Positions 10,452 through 20,106 of a DNA stretch of 64,000 nt are shown one piece after another (position 1 is the stretch's first letter; every line of letters starts with the position of its first letter). The position numbers and the translations under genes are program-made. Source of the DNA: Prochlorococcus marinus str. MIT 9515 (GTDB lineage: Bacteria; Cyanobacteriota; Cyanobacteriia; PCC-6307; Cyanobiaceae). The stretch covers positions 1,426,001 to 1,490,000 of the forward strand of contig NC_008817.1 in NCBI RefSeq assembly GCF_000015665.1. The letters run 5' to 3'. A model generated the notes under the pieces. It searched no databases. It was not told the DNA's origin and saw nothing but the letters and a program-made list of their open reading frames with translations.

Positions 10452-11837
10452 ATGACCAAAAACTTTAGATTTGAAAAAGATAGTATGGGAAAAATTAAAG
10501 TTCCCGCTGAGGCTCTTTGGGGAGCTCAAACGCAAAGATCAATTATAAATTTTTCTATTGGCGAGGAATTAATCCCATTAGAACTGATCTATTCAATTAC
10601 ATTAATTAAAAAAGCAGCAGCAATTGCTAATTTTAAATTGGGTCTAATTAATGATGTAAAAAAAGATCTAATTATTGAAGCTTGCACTGAAATACTTGAT
10701 GGATATCATGATTCTCAGTTCCCTTTAAAAATATGGCAAACAGGTAGTGGTACTCAAACAAATATGAATATAAATGAAGTCATATCTAATATTGCTGCAT
10801 TAAAAACAAATTCAGAACTTGGAACTCATAATCCTATTCATCCAAATGACGATGTTAATAAATCTCAATCTACAAATGATACTTTTCCTGCTGCTATTCA
10901 GATATCAGTGGTTACTGAAATAATTAAAAAATTAGTTCCTTCAATAAAGGAACTTACTAAGGTTCTTGATAAAAAAAGTAATGAGTGGAAAAATCTTATA
11001 AAAATAGGAAGAACCCATTTTCAAGATGCCGTTCCAATTTCACTTGGGCAAGAAGTTTCTGCATGGTCAAAACAACTAAAAGATGCTGAAGATACTCTCT
11101 TAGTAAGTCTTGATGAATTATGTTTTTTGCCACTAGGTGGTACTGCAGTTGGTACAGGAATTAATTGTCCAAAAGATTTTCCAGAAGAATCTATAAAATC
11201 AATTTCAGATGACACTAATGTAGTGTTTTATAAATCAAATAATCATTTCTCTTTAATGGCATCTCATGATCGATTAGCAAACGTAATGGGTCAAATAAAA
11301 ATACTTGCGAGTGCATTATTTAAGATTTCTAATGATATAAAAATATTATCCTCAGGCCCTAGATCAGGTATTTATGAGTTAATAATTCCTCAGAATGAAC
11401 CTGGCAGCTCAATCATGCCTGGGAAAGTAAATCCTACCCAATGTGAAGCATTATCCATGGTATGTACTCAAGTAATGGGTTTTGAATATGCAGTATCAAT
11501 AGCCAATGCCAGCGGTACTTTACAAATGAACGAATATAAGCCACTAATTGGATTTAATATTCTGAGGAGTATAAAATTACTGAATAATGCAATAAGTAAC
11601 TTTAGATTAAAGTTAATTGAAGGTATACAACCTAATCCTGAGACTATAAAAGCGAATCTTGAAAATTCACTAATGCTTGTAACAGCATTAGTACCCAAAA
11701 TAGGTTACGAAAAAGCAGCAGAAATTGCGAATCTTGCTTTTAATGAATCAATTAACTTAAAAGAGGCAACACTAAAATTAGGCTATTTAAGTGCCAATGA
11801 TTTTGAGGATGCTATAAATACTGATCAAATGATCTGA
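10452..11837 (+). CDS. fumC: Fumarate hydratase class II
   Basis: The iron-independent fumarase (461 aa) interconverts fumarate and malate. The superfamily signature GSSIMPGKVNPTQCE is present around residues 319-333, with upstream motifs TGSGTQTNMNINEVI and IGRTHFQDAVP. In an organism with fumarate coming from purine and arginine synthesis, this enzyme recycles it to malate. It is convergent with the helicase gene, with only 11 bp between stops. Confidence 0.96.
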   Translation: MTKNFRFEKDSMGKIKVPAEALWGAQTQRSIINFSIGEELIPLELIYSITLIKKAAAIANFKLGLINDVKKDLIIEACTEILDGYHDSQFPLKIWQTGSGTQTNMNINEVISNIAALKTNSELGTHNPIHPNDDVNKSQSTNDTFPAAIQISVVTEIIKKLVPSIKELTKVLDKKSNEWKNLIKIGRTHFQDAVPISLGQEVSAWSKQLKDAEDTLLVSLDELCFLPLGGTAVGTGINCPKDFPEESIKSISDDTNVVFYKSNNHFSLMASHDRLANVMGQIKILASALFKISNDIKILSSGPRSGIYELIIPQNEPGSSIMPGKVNPTQCEALSMVCTQVMGFEYAVSIANASGTLQMNEYKPLIGFNILRSIKLLNNAISNFRLKLIEGIQPNPETIKANLENSLMLVTALVPKIGYEKAAEIANLAFNESINLKEATLKLGYLSANDFEDAINTDQMI

Positions 11838-11848
11838 TTTTTGTACTC

Positions 11849-14575
11849 TTAGTAATTATTATCAATTCTTTTTGTTGCTGGATTTATATTATCAGAGACT
11901 TTTAACAAGTCATTCGATTCAGAGACAGGAAATCTATTAATCGCTTTTAATGCTAACTTTGCTTTTTGTTTTAGTTTATTGCTAACTCCAACGCAGTATT
12001 GTATTTGTGATAAAACATCCATAGACCTTCTTAAGATCCTTACAACATCTCCCTCATCTAAAGAAGTGTTGAAAATTAATTCTTTCCATTTTTTGCCGCT
12101 TGCCCATTCTGAAATTATTCCAGTCAACTCTATTTCTAAAAAAATTGGAGTATCAATATTAAAATTTTTTTGTTTTGAGGCTACTAATTTCCCTAGGCCT
12201 TCTAACTCATTAAAAACTTCTATAACTTTTATGGAAGGTTTAAAATTACACCAAACATTTGGTCTTCTTACATCAACACAAATTGCTTGAATTATTGCAG
12301 CCAAATCAGGAGGAGTCAAATCATCCAAATAACCACTAAGTAAAACAAGTCCAACCCATAACTCATTTTCACTTCTTATCGCTCCAACTGATTGACCTAC
12401 TTCAGTAAGTTCTAAATTATTTAAACAGCCAAAATGATTTAAGATTTTTGTTAAATTAGTAAATTTTTTCCAATTATGATTTTCTTTATCTTCCAATAGA
12501 TTATTTCTCCTAATTATTTCTTGCTCAATCTCTATAATCCTTTTTCTATATCTTTTTAATTTTTTAGAGTCACCAAATTTATGAGCAGGCTGGTTTGATA
12601 TTTTTTCATCTAAATTAGTAATTAATTTCCTTTGTTCTAAAACTTCAGTAGTAAGATCATATTGGGGAGTTCTTAAATCATATTTTTCAGAAATTTCAAA
12701 AATTTTATGTGCCAAGGTTTGTGATTCATCATTTCCTCTAACAACTTCTCCTGAAAAATTCATCTTTGGCTCCTCAAGTTTCAAAATTTTAATCTCCTCT
12801 AAATCAGGAAAAATATTTACAATATAAGAAGGTTTTATCAGGATAAATAAATTATCAATTGTTAAACAGAGCAAACTTGTAATTTTATTTGATTCATATA
12901 TTTTTTTACAAATCATAGCTGGAACAACTTTCCTTTTTATTTGCGGTGCTTTTATAGAAATTAAACTTCCATCTTTAATATAGGTAAGTGCACTTGTGAT
13001 TTCTTCTGATAATTTTTCAGCCGATTGTTTTTCTAATATCCTTAACAATCTTCTTTCTTCTTTTAAACGACTTTTCATTTTTTCATATAAATCAAAATCT
13101 TGCCATGAAATATTAGTTGTTATTTTTTTTAGTTCTTGTAAATCTTTTTCTAAATTATCAAGAATAACCATCTCTTCAGAGGATTCTCCTAAATATAAAA
13201 AGCTACCAAAACTTCTTTTTATTAATTCTCGAGATTTATCTAAACTATAATTTTGTAAAAGGTTAAGAACCATCCCATAGCTTGGGGTGAACTGGCTAAC
13301 CAGCGGATTCGGTTGACTAATAGCCAAAGTACTTGCTTCTTTTGCACCCTCAAATCTAGTTTGTAGGGTTACTACATACCCCTGCAAATCCTTTCCCCTT
13401 CTTCCAGCTCTTCCGGACATCTGCAAAAATTCGCTACTAAATAATAATCTATGTCCTTCATCAGTCCTTTTTGATAATGAAGAAATTACTGTCGTTCTTG
13501 CAGGCATATTAATACCCGCAGCTAAAGTTTCAGTTGCGAAGACAACTTTTATCAATCCTTTCTGAAATAGTTCCTCTACTAACTCTTTCCATGCTGGGAG
13601 TAAACCAGCATGGTGTGAAGCGATACCTCTTTTAAGAGCTTCACAATGAAATTTATCTTTTACTCCTTCTTCATTATTTTTCAGATAAACATCTAATCTT
13701 TGAGATATCAAATTTGCTTCTGAATAACTCACTAAAGATAAATCTTTTATGTATTCAACAGCCTTATCACACCCTCTTCTACTAAAAATAAAATAAATAG
13801 CTGGCAACATATTTCGCTCTGAAAGTTTAGAGACGACAAAAGCAATTGGAGGAACCTTTGGTTGCATTATTCTGCCTACTTTACCTTTCTTTTTTTGACC
13901 TTTTGGTGCTCTCCAAATCTTACAATTTGGATGAATTCCATTACCCTTATTATTCAAAAGGGGATGAAGGCCCTTTGCACTACAGAACATAAAATCTAAT
14001 GGAACTGGTCTTTTATCACTATTGACAAGTACTGTAGGGCCATGAACTTTTTCTATCCAATTTTGAAGTTGATCCGCATTAGAAATAGTTGCTGATAAAG
14101 CTATTATCTGCGCTCTACTTGGGCAATGAATTATTGTTTCTTCCCAAACTGTCCCCCTTTGCGGATCATTCATATAATGACATTCATCAAGAATTACAGA
14201 TTCTAGATTTACCAATGGGTCACAAAATTCTTCAAATTCTCCATAGAGCATATTCCTAAAAATCTCAGTAGTCATTACTAAGATTGGAGCATCTCTATTA
14301 ATACTAATATCTCCTGTAAGAAGACCTACTTTTTTCTCTCCAAATTGATTAATAAAATCTCTAAACTTTTGATTTGATAAAGCTTTTAATGGGGTTGTAT
14401 AAAAAACTCTACTTTCATGAGATAAGGCTCTATAGATAGCAAATTCACCAATTAATGTTTTACCTGAACCAGTTGGTGCAGTTAAAACAACAGAATTGCC
14501 ACTATTAATAGCTTTTATTGCCTCAATTTGGAAGGGATCTAGAGGGAACGGGAAATATTCCTCTAAATTAAGCAA
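11849..14575 (-). CDS. Ski2/Mtr4-like DECH-box RNA helicase
   Basis: A 908-aa superfamily 2 helicase. The N-terminal RecA domain has Walker A APTGSGKT (33-40), DECH (130-133) and LSATIS; the second RecA domain has the QMSGRAGRRG motif VI. A DSHCT-type C-terminal domain covers about the last 170 residues (GVVRGNDESQ.. to the WASGKKWKEL region). Homologues occur across cyanobacteria and in chloroplasts (ISE2), where they act in RNA processing. A role in RNA unwinding or turnover is therefore likely, but the substrate is unknown. It is divergent from the biotin operon. Confidence 0.88.
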   Translation of the reverse strand: MLNLEEYFPFPLDPFQIEAIKAINSGNSVVLTAPTGSGKTLIGEFAIYRALSHESRVFYTTPLKALSNQKFRDFINQFGEKKVGLLTGDISINRDAPILVMTTEIFRNMLYGEFEEFCDPLVNLESVILDECHYMNDPQRGTVWEETIIHCPSRAQIIALSATISNADQLQNWIEKVHGPTVLVNSDKRPVPLDFMFCSAKGLHPLLNNKGNGIHPNCKIWRAPKGQKKKGKVGRIMQPKVPPIAFVVSKLSERNMLPAIYFIFSRRGCDKAVEYIKDLSLVSYSEANLISQRLDVYLKNNEEGVKDKFHCEALKRGIASHHAGLLPAWKELVEELFQKGLIKVVFATETLAAGINMPARTTVISSLSKRTDEGHRLLFSSEFLQMSGRAGRRGKDLQGYVVTLQTRFEGAKEASTLAISQPNPLVSQFTPSYGMVLNLLQNYSLDKSRELIKRSFGSFLYLGESSEEMVILDNLEKDLQELKKITTNISWQDFDLYEKMKSRLKEERRLLRILEKQSAEKLSEEITSALTYIKDGSLISIKAPQIKRKVVPAMICKKIYESNKITSLLCLTIDNLFILIKPSYIVNIFPDLEEIKILKLEEPKMNFSGEVVRGNDESQTLAHKIFEISEKYDLRTPQYDLTTEVLEQRKLITNLDEKISNQPAHKFGDSKKLKRYRKRIIEIEQEIIRRNNLLEDKENHNWKKFTNLTKILNHFGCLNNLELTEVGQSVGAIRSENELWVGLVLLSGYLDDLTPPDLAAIIQAICVDVRRPNVWCNFKPSIKVIEVFNELEGLGKLVASKQKNFNIDTPIFLEIELTGIISEWASGKKWKELIFNTSLDEGDVVRILRRSMDVLSQIQYCVGVSNKLKQKAKLALKAINRFPVSESNDLLKVSDNINPATKRIDNNY

Positions 14576-14682
14576 TAATTGTGATTGAAGAGCGGAGGAG
14601 TTAACTTCTTAAGATATGATCTATATAGATATTAATAAACAATACCTACCTTGCACACTTTAATAGTAAATCTAGATCATTT

Positions 14683-14688
14683 TATAAA
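14683..14688 (+). promoter_or_regulatory. Candidate -10 box of the biotin operon
   Basis: TATAAA, 26 nt before the bioF ATG, in the 139-bp divergent region with the helicase gene. No matching -35 at normal spacing is visible (TTGCAC at 14651 is too far), which is common in Prochlorococcus promoters. A 12-bp palindrome, ATCTATATAGAT, lies further upstream, but I cannot link it to a biotin repressor. Confidence 0.3.
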
Positions 14689-14714
14689 AGTCAATTAGTT
14701 TAAATTTTTTAAAA

Positions 14715-15860
14715 ATGAATAAAGTAAAAATCCCAAAAAATAGGCTTCGTAAATTAGAAACATTCACGTTAGGTCATAAACCCTATGAACTTCAAAGTTT
14801 AAATCCAGAGAAAGTTAAAAAAAATCTTATTGACTTATGTAGTAATGATTATTTTGGATTAAGTAGAGATAATGATGTATTAAAAGCCTCTTATGAAATT
14901 AGCTTATCTGAAGGTCTTGGTTCGGGTGGTTCAAGATTTATAACGGGCTCAAGACCAATTCATCAATTATTAGAGACACAACTTGCGGAATGGCTTAATC
15001 AAGAAAAAGTTCTTTTGTTTCCTAGCGGGTTCCAAGCTAATATAGCTGCGGTACAATCTTTAGCTGACAGAAATAGTATTGTAATAGCAGATAAATTGAT
15101 TCATAATTCTTTATTAGTTGGTGTAAAAGCTTCAGGATCAAAACTAGTAAGATTCGTACATAATGATTTGAAAGACTTAGAAAATAAAATTCTTAAATTT
15201 AATTCAACACAAAAGTCCATTCTTATAATTGTTGAATCCCTTTATAGTATGGAAGGCTCAATTGCTCCTCTCAAAGAAATTGCGGGAATTTGTAAAAAAT
15301 ATAATGTTAAATTATTAGTTGACGAAGCTCACGCCCTTGGAATTTTAGGACATGAAGGCAAAGGTTTAAGTTTTGATGTATCTGATGAAATCACTATGCT
15401 TACTGGAACCTTTGGTAAATCGTTTGGCAGTGGCGGGGCATTCATCGCTTGCAACTCAATAATTGGTGAATACCTTATTCAAACGAGCGGGGCATTTAGA
15501 TATACAACTGCTCTTTCCCCAGCTTTATCTGCAGGCGCACTTAAATCTCTTCAAAAAATCAAAAACAACAAAAAATGGGGTATTGATTTATTGATTTCTT
15601 CTGAAAAGTGGAAGAAAGAAATTATTCGAAATATTAGTTACCCAGTTAAGGGAGACTCTCAAATCTTATCAATAATTGTTGGGCAAGAAAAAAAGGCAAT
15701 ACTGCTTCAAAAACATCTTGAAAAAAATGGTTTTTTGGCGATTGCTATTAGACCTCCAACTGTGCCTGTGAACAAATCAAGAATAAGGTTAACAATCAGG
15801 AGAGATTTAAATCTAGAGATACTCGAAAATTTCACTTCTGTTTTGAAAGCTTTCAAATGA
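14715..15860 (+). CDS. bioF: 8-amino-7-oxononanoate synthase
   Basis: BioF (381 aa) condenses pimeloyl-ACP with alanine, the first ring-forming step of biotin synthesis. It is a PLP enzyme of the alpha-oxoamine synthase family: LVDEAHALG carries Asp203, which contacts the cofactor ring, and GTFGKSFGSGG carries the PLP lysine Lys235. The SNDYFGL and GSGGSRFITG motifs near the N-terminus are typical. Its stop overlaps the next start by 4 bp (ATGA), opening a tightly coupled five-gene biotin operon. Confidence 0.96.
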   Translation: MNKVKIPKNRLRKLETFTLGHKPYELQSLNPEKVKKNLIDLCSNDYFGLSRDNDVLKASYEISLSEGLGSGGSRFITGSRPIHQLLETQLAEWLNQEKVLLFPSGFQANIAAVQSLADRNSIVIADKLIHNSLLVGVKASGSKLVRFVHNDLKDLENKILKFNSTQKSILIIVESLYSMEGSIAPLKEIAGICKKYNVKLLVDEAHALGILGHEGKGLSFDVSDEITMLTGTFGKSFGSGGAFIACNSIIGEYLIQTSGAFRYTTALSPALSAGALKSLQKIKNNKKWGIDLLISSEKWKKEIIRNISYPVKGDSQILSIIVGQEKKAILLQKHLEKNGFLAIAIRPPTVPVNKSRIRLTIRRDLNLEILENFTSVLKAFK

Positions 15861-16573
15861 AACAAGTTATTACCCAACATGGTTGGGGTTTAGATCAAAG
15901 TTTTTGGGATAATTATAAAATTGAATTTAAAAAAAATGGATGGCATTGGCAAGATAATGAAAGAGGTTATTTTTCAAAAAATGTCAATCAATCAAAATGG
16001 ATAACAAATAATTTGAATAATCAAATTAAAATGGTTTTATGTCACTCTTTAGGTTTCCATTTAATTCAAGAAAATCTTTTGGATGAGGCATCCCACGTTG
16101 TCTTTATAAATTCATTTAATAATTTTCTTCCATCAAGCAAAAAAAGAAATTTAATTTATAGATCTCTTAAGAGAATGGAGAAAAAAATAATTTCATTTGA
16201 AGCAGAAGCTATGTTAAAAGAATTTATAAATAGATCTTTTTCTCCAAATAATGTGAACATTAATTTCCAAAATATGTTTTATAAAAACTTAGAAAGTTTA
16301 AACAATAATCTTCTATTAAAAGACCTTAAAAAACTTTATACCAATAAAGATTCATTAAAGAATATAGAGAAAAATTGCAATGTCATCGTTATAATTTCCA
16401 AAAACGATTTGATTCTAGACCAAGATTCAAGTCATAAATTTATTGAATTACTAAACAAAAAATTAACCAAAAAGCCCACCGTTATTGAATTATCTAATCA
16501 AGGTCATTGTTTAACTAATTTAAATTTTTATCAAATCATCGAAAGAACTTTGGATAATAAATATGAAAAATAA
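15857..16573 (+). CDS. bioK: Pimeloyl-ACP methyl ester esterase (BioK type)
   Basis: A 238-aa alpha/beta hydrolase sitting between bioF and bioC. It should remove the methyl group that BioC adds, releasing pimeloyl-ACP for BioF. The nucleophile elbow is CHSLG with Ser64; Asp184 (SKNDL) and His217 (NQGHC) complete a plausible triad. Several unrelated esterases fill this step in different bacteria (BioH, BioG, BioK and others), and the form in marine picocyanobacteria has been named BioK. The same symbol is also used for an unrelated lysine-dependent aminotransferase. Function is inferred from the triad and operon position. Confidence 0.8.
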   Translation: MKQVITQHGWGLDQSFWDNYKIEFKKNGWHWQDNERGYFSKNVNQSKWITNNLNNQIKMVLCHSLGFHLIQENLLDEASHVVFINSFNNFLPSSKKRNLIYRSLKRMEKKIISFEAEAMLKEFINRSFSPNNVNINFQNMFYKNLESLNNNLLLKDLKKLYTNKDSLKNIEKNCNVIVIISKNDLILDQDSSHKFIELLNKKLTKKPTVIELSNQGHCLTNLNFYQIIERTLDNKYEK

Positions 16574-17321
16574 GGTTTGGAATGAAACAATTAAGAATAA
16601 CTTTAATAATGCTTCAGCGACCTATTTAGGTTATTCAAATATTCAAAGACATTTTGCTAAAAAGATTGTTTCTTTCCTAAAAGAGCTAAATATACAAAAA
16701 GGTGAATGGCTAGATCTTGGATCAGGGACTGGCTTATTAGCTGAAGAAATTGAAAAAAAATTTCCCTCCCAAAAAATTACCCGAGTTGATTTCAGCAAAA
16801 AAATGCTTCTTCAGAATAAAGAATCTAGTAAAAAGATTTTGTGGGATTTAAATACTGGCTTACCTCCATCAATTAGAAACTCTCCTCTAATGACTTCGAA
16901 CTTTTGTATACACTGGTTAGATAATCCCGAGAAAATAATGATCGATTGGTTTAGCAAATTAAGCCCTGGTGGTTATTTAATTATTTCATATCCCACAATA
17001 AATTCTTTCCCGGAATGGAAACAAACTTGCATTGATAATAATATTGAATATAGCGGACTAACTTTCCCAGTTTCAAAAGATATAATCAAAAGTTTCCACT
17101 CTGATGAAATATTCTTCTCAAATGAATACTTATATGTAGAAAACTTTCCAGATGTTTATAAACTTTTCAGAAGCATAGTGAATGTAGGAGCTCAATCAAC
17201 AAGGTGTGAACGCAAAACAGTGAATGAATTAAGAAAAATGCAAAAGTTTTGGCCAAAGATAGAAACTAATAGAGTTAACCTTACATGGAAAATTAATATT
17301 CAAATATTAAAAAAATCATGA
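16563..17321 (+). CDS. bioC: Malonyl-ACP O-methyltransferase
   Basis: BioC (252 aa) uses SAM to methylate malonyl-ACP, disguising it so that fatty-acid synthesis can build the pimelate chain. The SAM-binding motif I is WLDLGSGTGLLAEEI (about residues 45-59), and the opening FNNASATYLGYSNIQRHFAK is typical of BioC. It overlaps bioK by 11 bp and bioD by 4 bp. With the esterase next door this completes the BioC-esterase pathway for the pimeloyl moiety. Confidence 0.92.
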   Translation: MKNKVWNETIKNNFNNASATYLGYSNIQRHFAKKIVSFLKELNIQKGEWLDLGSGTGLLAEEIEKKFPSQKITRVDFSKKMLLQNKESSKKILWDLNTGLPPSIRNSPLMTSNFCIHWLDNPEKIMIDWFSKLSPGGYLIISYPTINSFPEWKQTCIDNNIEYSGLTFPVSKDIIKSFHSDEIFFSNEYLYVENFPDVYKLFRSIVNVGAQSTRCERKTVNELRKMQKFWPKIETNRVNLTWKINIQILKKS

Positions 17322-17983
17322 GAGCTATAAATAAACAATTTCAATTTGTAATCTGCGGTACAGATACTGATATAGGAAAAACATTAATCAGTTCTTTTTT
17401 TGTAAGGGGATTAAATTCTTTTTATTGGAAGCCTATTCAAAGTGGAATTGGTTCAGAGACTGATAGTCAAGCTGTTGCACGACTTACAAAAGTAAATAAG
17501 GCAAAGATAATCAATGAAGCTTATATCTTTAAAGAACCTGTTTCCCCACATTGGGCAGCAGAAATAGATCAAAAAGTTATAAACTTTCAGCAATTGAATT
17601 TACCAAATGTTGATGGACCATTAATTGTAGAAACTGCGGGGGGTTTAATGGTTCCAATTACAAGAAACCATTTGCAAATAGATCAAATCAAGAAATGGAA
17701 CATCCCTGTAATACTTGTATGTAAAAGCGGTCTTGGGACTCTTAATCATACTCTTTTAAGTATCGAGGCATTAAAAAAAAGAAATATCAAAATTCTAGGT
17801 CTAGTGATTAACGGAAAAAAACACTTAGATAATCCAAAAACATTAACTACATTTAGTAATATTCCTATTATTGCTGAATTTCCATTGATTCAGAACATTG
17901 GTTCCCATAATTTAGATATAATTTGGGAAGAGTTAAAAATTAAAAATAGATTGATCACCTTATTAAGTTCAAAAAATAATTAA
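17318..17983 (+). CDS. bioD: Dethiobiotin synthetase
   Basis: BioD (221 aa) closes the ureido ring of dethiobiotin from DAPA, CO2 and ATP. The P-loop is GTDTDIGKT (residues 14-22), followed by the substrate motif FYWKPIQSGI and the ETAGGLMVP loop. The start overlaps the bioC stop by 4 bp, and its TAA shares a base with the bioA ATG. Confidence 0.96.
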   Translation: MRAINKQFQFVICGTDTDIGKTLISSFFVRGLNSFYWKPIQSGIGSETDSQAVARLTKVNKAKIINEAYIFKEPVSPHWAAEIDQKVINFQQLNLPNVDGPLIVETAGGLMVPITRNHLQIDQIKKWNIPVILVCKSGLGTLNHTLLSIEALKKRNIKILGLVINGKKHLDNPKTLTTFSNIPIIAEFPLIQNIGSHNLDIIWEELKIKNRLITLLSSKNN

Positions 17984-19284
17984 TGAAATCTCAGATATCA
18001 ACAAACATTAATCAAGATTGGCACCCTCATATATGGCCACCTTTTACTCAGATTACAAATAGCAAACCCCAAATAGAAGTTACTCATGGAAAAAATGCTT
18101 TAATTTATACTAAAAATCCACAACAAGAACTTATTGATGGAATAAGCAGTTGGTGGGTTACCCTACATGGACATAGTAACGATTACATAGCAAATGCAAT
18201 TTTTCACCAAGCCAAGACTCTTGAACAAATTATATTTGCCGATTTCTTACATCCACAGGCTAAATTATTATCAGAGAGACTCAGCAGCTTAACAAAATTA
18301 GAAAGACTATTTTTTTCTGATAATGGGTCTACGGCTGTTGAAGTAGCTTTAAAAATTGCCTATCAATCTTGGCAAAATCAAGGTGAAATAAGAAACCAAA
18401 TCATTGCTTTTGATGGAGCTTATCATGGTGATACCTTTGGAGCAATGGCTTTAGGGGAAAGAAATATTTTTAATGAGAATTTTGACAATCTCATGTTTCC
18501 CGTCAAAAGGGTCCCCTGGCCTTCAACATGGATAGATGATGAAAAGGTTAAAATAAAAGAGAAACAAGCAATCCAAATATTAAATAACCTTCTTAAAAAA
18601 CCAACAGTAGCTGTCATAATCGAACCATTAGTACAAGGGGCTGGGGGAATGAATATGGTTAGGCCTGAATTTATTAAAAAAGTTTCAGAAGTAGTAAAAA
18701 ATAATAACTCTTTATTAATAGCTGATGAAGTATTAACAGGATTTGGGAGATGTGGAAGTCTCTTTGCATTTCAAAAGGCAAATATAATTCCTGATTTAAT
18801 TTCTATTTCCAAGGGATTAACTGGAGGATTCCTACCTATGGGAATAACATTAGCTAAAGAGACAATTTTCCAAGCTTTTATTAGCGACTCGCCTAAAAAA
18901 ACTTTTTGGCATGGTCATAGCTTCACAGCAAACCCTTTAGGATGTGCAGCAGCTAATGCAAGCCTTGACTTATTAGAAAATGATCCAGTTAAATATATTT
19001 CTTTTGAGGCAAAGCACTCTTATCACCTAAAGAAAATCAAGAAATTACCTTTCGTAAAAAACATAAGATTCACAGGAACTATTGCCGCATTTGATATTGA
19101 AATTGGGAATAATGAAGGTTATCTAAACAATATTGGTAAAAAGATAAAAGCCTTAGCAATTAAAAAAGGTTTATTTATAAGACCACTTGGTAATGTCATA
19201 TATCTATTGCCCCCTCTTTGTATTACAGACAAACAATTAGAAAAAAGTTACAGAATTATTTTTGAAATTTTAAGTGATCTTTAA
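17983..19284 (+). CDS. bioA: DAPA aminotransferase
   Basis: BioA (433 aa) converts 8-amino-7-oxononanoate to 7,8-diaminopelargonate, normally with SAM as amino donor. It is a class III PLP aminotransferase: Asp248 in LLIADEVLTGFGRCG, Lys277 in SISKGLTGG, and the substrate-side GISSWWVTLHGH motif (53-64). It ends the operon bioF-bioK-bioC-bioD-bioA; bioB is not in the window. It converges on the DUF3143 gene with 9 bp between stops. Confidence 0.96.
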   Translation: MKSQISTNINQDWHPHIWPPFTQITNSKPQIEVTHGKNALIYTKNPQQELIDGISSWWVTLHGHSNDYIANAIFHQAKTLEQIIFADFLHPQAKLLSERLSSLTKLERLFFSDNGSTAVEVALKIAYQSWQNQGEIRNQIIAFDGAYHGDTFGAMALGERNIFNENFDNLMFPVKRVPWPSTWIDDEKVKIKEKQAIQILNNLLKKPTVAVIIEPLVQGAGGMNMVRPEFIKKVSEVVKNNNSLLIADEVLTGFGRCGSLFAFQKANIIPDLISISKGLTGGFLPMGITLAKETIFQAFISDSPKKTFWHGHSFTANPLGCAAANASLDLLENDPVKYISFEAKHSYHLKKIKKLPFVKNIRFTGTIAAFDIEIGNNEGYLNNIGKKIKALAIKKGLFIRPLGNVIYLLPPLCITDKQLEKSYRIIFEILSDL

Positions 19285-19293
19285 AATTTAAGG

Positions 19294-19551
19294 TTATGGT
19301 CCTTGTAAAATAGCATTTTCAATATCTTCTCTATTTATACAATAAGAAAATAGTCTTTTAGTTAATTTACCTCCACTCTCCCAAATAACACTTAAATCGT
19401 CTTGTTCAAAAACGATAGTTGCATTCCAATTAGAAAGTAACAAATTCCATTTAGAAAGATTCTCAATATCTTGTGTTGCACCTAAATCCTTTAACCATAA
19501 CTCTAATGCCTGCAGTGAGTGTTGATTAATTGGGGTATCAGATGGGAACAC
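19294..19551 (-). CDS. DUF3143 family protein
   Basis: An 85-aa protein starting with GTG and matching the cyanobacterial DUF3143 family: TPINQHSLQALELWLKDLGA at the start and a mid-region LSKWNLLLSNWNATI. The function is unknown. It lies 17 bp downstream of the DnaJ-domain gene on the same strand, a pairing that suggests one transcript. No membrane segment or metal motif is visible. Confidence 0.82.
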   Translation of the reverse strand: MFPSDTPINQHSLQALELWLKDLGATQDIENLSKWNLLLSNWNATIVFEQDDLSVIWESGGKLTKRLFSYCINREDIENAILQGP

Positions 19552-19568
19552 AGAAATTACTTAAATGA

Positions 19569-20015
19569 TTATCTTAGAAGCCAAGTTGGAATTGACTCTA
19601 TTTCTTTACCGGTAAAAGAAGCGATCAATATAGCAAAAAGCAAGCTGATAAAAATAATAGTAATTAACAAAAATAGTGAGAACATTTCCCCATTTGAAAA
19701 TGGTCTCCTATTTCCTTCTAACTGATTATTATTAGCGTCCATTACTAAAGTGTTCATTACATTCAAATTTGGTTTGCTTGGTTTTTGAGAATTTACTTGT
19801 AATTTTTCATCGTAAAGTTTCCTTAGATTAGAATTGTTCAAATTTTCATATGCCTCTAATACTTTTTGAAATTTATTTTTTGCATCTTCTAATTCTAAAG
19901 AAGTTGTATCTGGATGTAGTTCTAAAGAGAGTTTACAAAAAGCTTTTCTTAATTCATGATTTGAAGCATTTTCATCAACGCCTAAAATCTTATAGTAAGT
20001 TATCTTGCCTTTCAA
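19569..20015 (-). CDS. DnaJ-domain membrane protein
   Basis: A 148-aa protein with an N-terminal J domain (about 5-70, HPD motif at residues 34-36, YKILGVDENAS opening), a polar linker, and a single C-terminal membrane helix (about 108-131). It lacks the Gly/Phe-rich, zinc-finger and substrate domains of true DnaJ, so it is a J-protein that would recruit and stimulate a DnaK at a membrane. The client is unknown. Confidence 0.88.
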   Translation of the reverse strand: MKGKITYYKILGVDENASNHELRKAFCKLSLELHPDTTSLELEDAKNKFQKVLEAYENLNNSNLRKLYDEKLQVNSQKPSKPNLNVMNTLVMDANNNQLEGNRRPFSNGEMFSLFLLITIIFISLLFAILIASFTGKEIESIPTWLLR

Positions 20016-20106
20016 AAAAATTTATTAATCATTGGAGGTATTCTAATCAATTTTGATAAGATTGAACGTATCTAATAAACGCGAAGAAGAGACTATTTAA
20101 AATTCA

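Noticed and set aside
14623-14634. Palindrome ATCTATATAGAT before bioF as a BirA operator
   Set aside because: It does not resemble known BirA sites, is A/T-rich, and such palindromes arise often at this base composition.
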